Origin: an uncultured Oscillospiraceae bacterium
Lineage (GTDB): Bacteria > Bacillota > Clostridia > Oscillospirales > Oscillospiraceae
Reading direction: 5' to 3'
Length of the DNA: 64,000 bases
Assembly: GCA_934622035.1 (NCBI GenBank)
Contig: CAKTVG010000005.1
Location: forward strand, 1-64,000
The position numbers and the translations under genes were made by a program. Below the pieces are notes generated by a model, which saw only the letters and a list, made by a program, of their open reading frames with translations, made no database searches and was not told where the DNA came from. Shown piece after piece: positions 61,375 to 64,000 of this stretch. Numbering within the stretch: position 1 is the first letter of the stretch; each line of letters begins with the position of its first letter.

Positions 61375-61980
61375 ATGAGCGAACTTTGGAATTATGAGCA
61401 CCGCTGCTATGACGAGGGCTTCCGGATTGTCTGCGGTGTGGATGAGGCAGGCAGAGGCCCACTGGCCGGGCCGGTGTGCGCTGCGGCGGTCATTCTGCCC
61501 AAGGATCTGGAAATTGAAGGACTGAACGATTCGAAAAAGCTCTCCGACAAGCGCCGCCGGGCGCTTTTTGAGGAGATTACCGCGCAGGCCGTGGCCTATG
61601 GCATTGCCTTTGCGACGGAGCAGGAGATCGACGAGATCAATATTTTGCAGGCGACCTTCCTCGCCATGCGCCGGGCAATGGAGCAGCTTTCCGTCTGCCC
61701 GGACATTGCCCTGATCGACGGCAACCGCGAGACGGATTTTGGCCTGCCGGTGCGCACGATCGTCAAGGGCGACAGCCTAAGCGCAAACATCGCTGCGGCA
61801 TCCATTCTGGCGAAGGTGACGCGGGACGACTTCATGCTGGAGCAGGCGAAGCGCTACCCGGAGTACGGCTTTGACGTGCATAAGGGCTACGGCACGCGCG
61901 CGCATTATGCTGCGCTGCGGGAATACGGCCCCTGCCCCATCCATCGCCGTACCTTCCTGAAAAAATTCTATGCCGAGTGA
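61375..61980 (+). CDS. rnhB: Ribonuclease HII (201 aa)
   Basis: Removes ribonucleotides from DNA. CGVDEAGRGPLAGPV gives the catalytic DE pair, NDSKKLSDKRR and VKGDSLSANIAAASILAKVTRD are family blocks with the remaining Asp. Overlaps the YraN gene by 11 bp. Confidence 0.96.
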   Translation: MSELWNYEHRCYDEGFRIVCGVDEAGRGPLAGPVCAAAVILPKDLEIEGLNDSKKLSDKRRRALFEEITAQAVAYGIAFATEQEIDEINILQATFLAMRRAMEQLSVCPDIALIDGNRETDFGLPVRTIVKGDSLSANIAAASILAKVTRDDFMLEQAKRYPEYGFDVHKGYGTRAHYAALREYGPCPIHRRTFLKKFYAE

Positions 61981-62335
61981 TCTGTTGGGCCGCTGGGGCG
62001 AGGGCGTTGCAGCGGAGTATCTGCGGAAAAAACGCTATACCATTGTCGCGGCGAATTATCGCTGCCGCTTCGGGGAGATCGACCTGATTGCGGAAAACCG
62101 GGAGTATCTGGTGTTTGTGGAGGTGAAGCTGCGTAAAAGCGCCGCCTTTGCCGAGGCCATGGAATTCGTTGACCGCCGCAAGCAGGAGCGCCTGAGGGAG
62201 ACGGCGGCAATCTATCTGTCTCAGCATGAGCAAACGGAAAAGCAGCCGCGCTTTGATGTCATCGAGGTCTATGCGCCGGAGGGCACCGCAACGCGGCGGC
62301 CCACGGTGCGCCATTGGGAGGACGCCTTTTCATGA
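61970..62335 (+). CDS. YraN-family (UPF0102) nuclease-fold protein (121 aa)
   Basis: Family markers: GRWGEGVAAEYL, NYRCRFGEIDLIAEN and LVFVEVKLRKS, the E-D-EVK core of PD-(D/E)XK folds. The rnhB-yraN pair is widely conserved. Role unknown. Its stop overlaps the dipeptidase start. Confidence 0.9.
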   Translation: MPSDLLGRWGEGVAAEYLRKKRYTIVAANYRCRFGEIDLIAENREYLVFVEVKLRKSAAFAEAMEFVDRRKQERLRETAAIYLSQHEQTEKQPRFDVIEVYAPEGTATRRPTVRHWEDAFS

Positions 62336-63246
62336 GAGTGTTTGACGGCCACTGCGATACCGCCTTTGAATTGTGGCGCAGGGAAGAGGGATTGCTGCAA
62401 AACACCTGCCACATCGATCTGCGCCGGGCTCAGACGCTGGAAAACTATGCACAGGTCTTTGCGTTTTGCAGCTGCGCCGGACAGCCCGGCGTGTTTGCAA
62501 AGCCGGAGGACGCGCTGTCGCTCCCGCTGGCTGTTCTGCGGCGAGAGCTGGAAAAGAATGTCGGCCGTATTGCGCCTGCGAAAAACGCGAGGGAAATTCA
62601 AGCGGTTTGGTCGCAGGGAAAGACGGCTGCGCTTCTGTCCCTCGAAGGCCCGGAGAGCATTGACTGCGACCCGGCCCACCTGGTAGCCCTGCATGCGCAG
62701 GGCTTTATCATGACGACCCTGACCTGGAATGCCGACAATTCGCTTGCAGGCTGCCATTTGACCGGAGCACCTCTGACGGAAAAGGGCCGTGATTTTGTCC
62801 GCGCCGCCGAGGAGACGGGCATGCTTCTCGATGTCAGCCACCTTTCCGAGCGCGCGTTCTGGCAGCTGTGCGAGATGGCCGGGCGGCCCATTGTCGCCAG
62901 CCACTCCAATTGCAAAGCGCTTTGCGCGCACAGCCGCAATCTGACGGATGACCAGCTGCGCGCCGTTGCCCAGCTCGGCGGAACGGTCGGGTTGAATCTC
63001 TATCCGCCCTTCCTCGGCGGCGATGCTGATTTCGGAATGCTCCTGCGGCATTTGGAGCATATGCTCTGCCTCTGCGGCGAGGAGCACGTTGCTCTGGGCG
63101 GCGATCTGGACGGCTGCGATGTGCTGGCGTCCGGCTTTACCGGCGTGGACGGTTATGCTGCGTTCTGGAATTACCTGCGCGGCAGGGGCTACGACGACGG
63201 CCTGTTGGAGAACATATTCTGGAAAAACCTGATGCGGCTATTGTAA
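62332..63246 (+). CDS. Membrane dipeptidase-like peptidase M19 (304 aa)
   Basis: Zinc dipeptidase of the renal dipeptidase type. FDGHCDTAFELW is the HxD metal site, SLEGPESIDCD the bridging Glu, LDVSHLSERAFW and PIVASHSNCKALCAHSRNLTD the His ligands and GGDLDGCD the Asp. No signal peptide, so it is cytoplasmic here. ATG overlaps the yraN stop. Confidence 0.88.
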   Translation: MRVFDGHCDTAFELWRREEGLLQNTCHIDLRRAQTLENYAQVFAFCSCAGQPGVFAKPEDALSLPLAVLRRELEKNVGRIAPAKNAREIQAVWSQGKTAALLSLEGPESIDCDPAHLVALHAQGFIMTTLTWNADNSLAGCHLTGAPLTEKGRDFVRAAEETGMLLDVSHLSERAFWQLCEMAGRPIVASHSNCKALCAHSRNLTDDQLRAVAQLGGTVGLNLYPPFLGGDADFGMLLRHLEHMLCLCGEEHVALGGDLDGCDVLASGFTGVDGYAAFWNYLRGRGYDDGLLENIFWKNLMRLL

Positions 63247-63258
63247 GGAGGAGAACGG

Positions 63259-63951
63259 ATGGCGCTGTACGCAATCGGAGATCTGCATCTTTCCTTCGGC
63301 GCGGATAAGCCGATGGACGTCTTTGGCGGCGCGTGGCAGGGATATGTGGAGAAGCTGCGCGAGGGGCTGTCCGTCATTCAGCCGGAGGACACGACCGTCC
63401 TGCTCGGCGACCTTTCCTGGGCGCTGGGGCTGGACGCGGCGCGGGAGGATTTTGCGTTTATCGACAGCATCCCTGGACGGAAGATCATTTTGAAGGGGAA
63501 CCATGACTATTGGTGGACGACGGCGGCAAAGTTCTATAAATTCTGCGAAGCGAACGGCTTTTCCAATCAGTTTATTCTGAATAACAACTGCTATTTTTAT
63601 GAAAACACGGCGATCACCGGCACGCGCGGTTGGTTCTTTGAGGAGGACGCTGCACCGGGCAGCCACAACGACAAGGTCTTCAAGCGCGAGCTGATCCGCC
63701 TGGAGGCATCACTGAAGGCGGCAGGGGACGCCGAGGAGATTTACTGCTTCCTGCACTATCCGCCGCGCTACCGTGGCTATCAGTGCCCGGAAATTCTGGA
63801 GCTGCTGAGCCGCTACCACGTGAAGCTCTGCTGCTACGGACACCTGCACGGCGACAGCCACAAGCTGGCAATCGAGGGAACCTATGCCGGAGTGGAATTT
63901 CGCCTGACTGCGGCAGATTATATCAATTTCAAACCGATTCGGCTGAAATAG
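63259..63951 (+). CDS. Metallophosphoesterase (230 aa)
   Basis: Calcineurin-like phosphoesterase: YAIGDLHLSF (D-H), LLGDLSWA (GD), LKGNHDYWW (GNHD), CFLHYPP and CYGHLHGD (GHxH). Similar to the YpbG/YkuE-like group whose substrates are unknown. AAGGAGG precedes the ATG. The last 49 bases of the window hold no further gene. Confidence 0.88.
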   Translation: MALYAIGDLHLSFGADKPMDVFGGAWQGYVEKLREGLSVIQPEDTTVLLGDLSWALGLDAAREDFAFIDSIPGRKIILKGNHDYWWTTAAKFYKFCEANGFSNQFILNNNCYFYENTAITGTRGWFFEEDAAPGSHNDKVFKRELIRLEASLKAAGDAEEIYCFLHYPPRYRGYQCPEILELLSRYHVKLCCYGHLHGDSHKLAIEGTYAGVEFRLTAADYINFKPIRLK

Positions 63952-64000
63952 AACATAAACCCACCGGCAGACCGAAATAAGAGTCAATTTTTACGATCAC

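Overview
The window looks like a chromosomal segment of a high-GC, spore-forming gut-type Clostridia, most like Oscillospiraceae/Ruminococcaceae. The basis is sporulation genes (ylbJ, yqfC, yqfD), the Firmicutes gene order phoH-ybeY-era-yqzL-recO-mutS2, a T-box before valS, LPXTG-like cell-wall anchored surface proteins and a GC-rich codon bias. The family assignment is an inference; no rRNA is present.

Region 1 (1-6.1 kb) is unstable accessory DNA. It holds the tail of an unknown gene, a broken AraC regulator, a 192-bp orphan copy of the 3' end of a surface protein gene, and a complete 1522-aa wall-anchored GH85 endo-beta-N-acetylglucosaminidase. A second, larger GH85 surface protein (1956 aa) lies at 25.2-31.1 kb. 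The two genes share a promoter block with half-sites every 10 bp. Region 2 (6.1-10.3 kb) has an intracellular GH13 amylase divergent from an HD-domain protein, a macro-domain/HTH fusion and a VWA protein whose ribosome site is buried in an 18-bp hairpin; tRNA-Thr(CGT) follows.

Region 3 (10.4-19.3 kb, minus strand) is a ten-gene, self-contained PTS operon. It encodes a pentulose-epimerase-like enzyme, EIIA, EIIC, EIIB, a cupin, HPr, a KdgT-type permease, an iron alcohol dehydrogenase, a PRD regulator and EI, all behind one consensus promoter. Region 4 (19.5-24.9 kb) carries an XdhC/methyltransferase/NTPase trio typical of molybdo-enzyme maturation, a PEGL-type cation P-type ATPase and rplS. 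Region 5 (31-41.8 kb) has ilvE, tRNA-Arg(CCG), an EF-G-like GTPase, rlmB with a P-type-ATPase-like protein that lacks the catalytic Asp, ftsH-mscS and two small or Cys-rich proteins.

Region 6 (41.8-64 kb) is mostly core genome: ylbJ; yqfC-yqfD-phoH-ybeY-era-yqzL-recO-mutS2; an HPr paralogue; uvrC-rsmD-coaD and a coiled-coil protein; a phosphohexomutase; T-box-valS; a TIM-barrel isomerase; and lepB-rbgA-(75 aa)-rnhB-yraN-dipeptidase-metallophosphoesterase.

The strongest candidates for something new are the regulated GH85 pair with the ghost of a third copy, the SD-sequestering hairpin of the VWA gene in the macro/VWA/HD cluster, and the dead P-type ATPase coupled to rlmB. All functions are read from motifs and context by eye; no database search was run.
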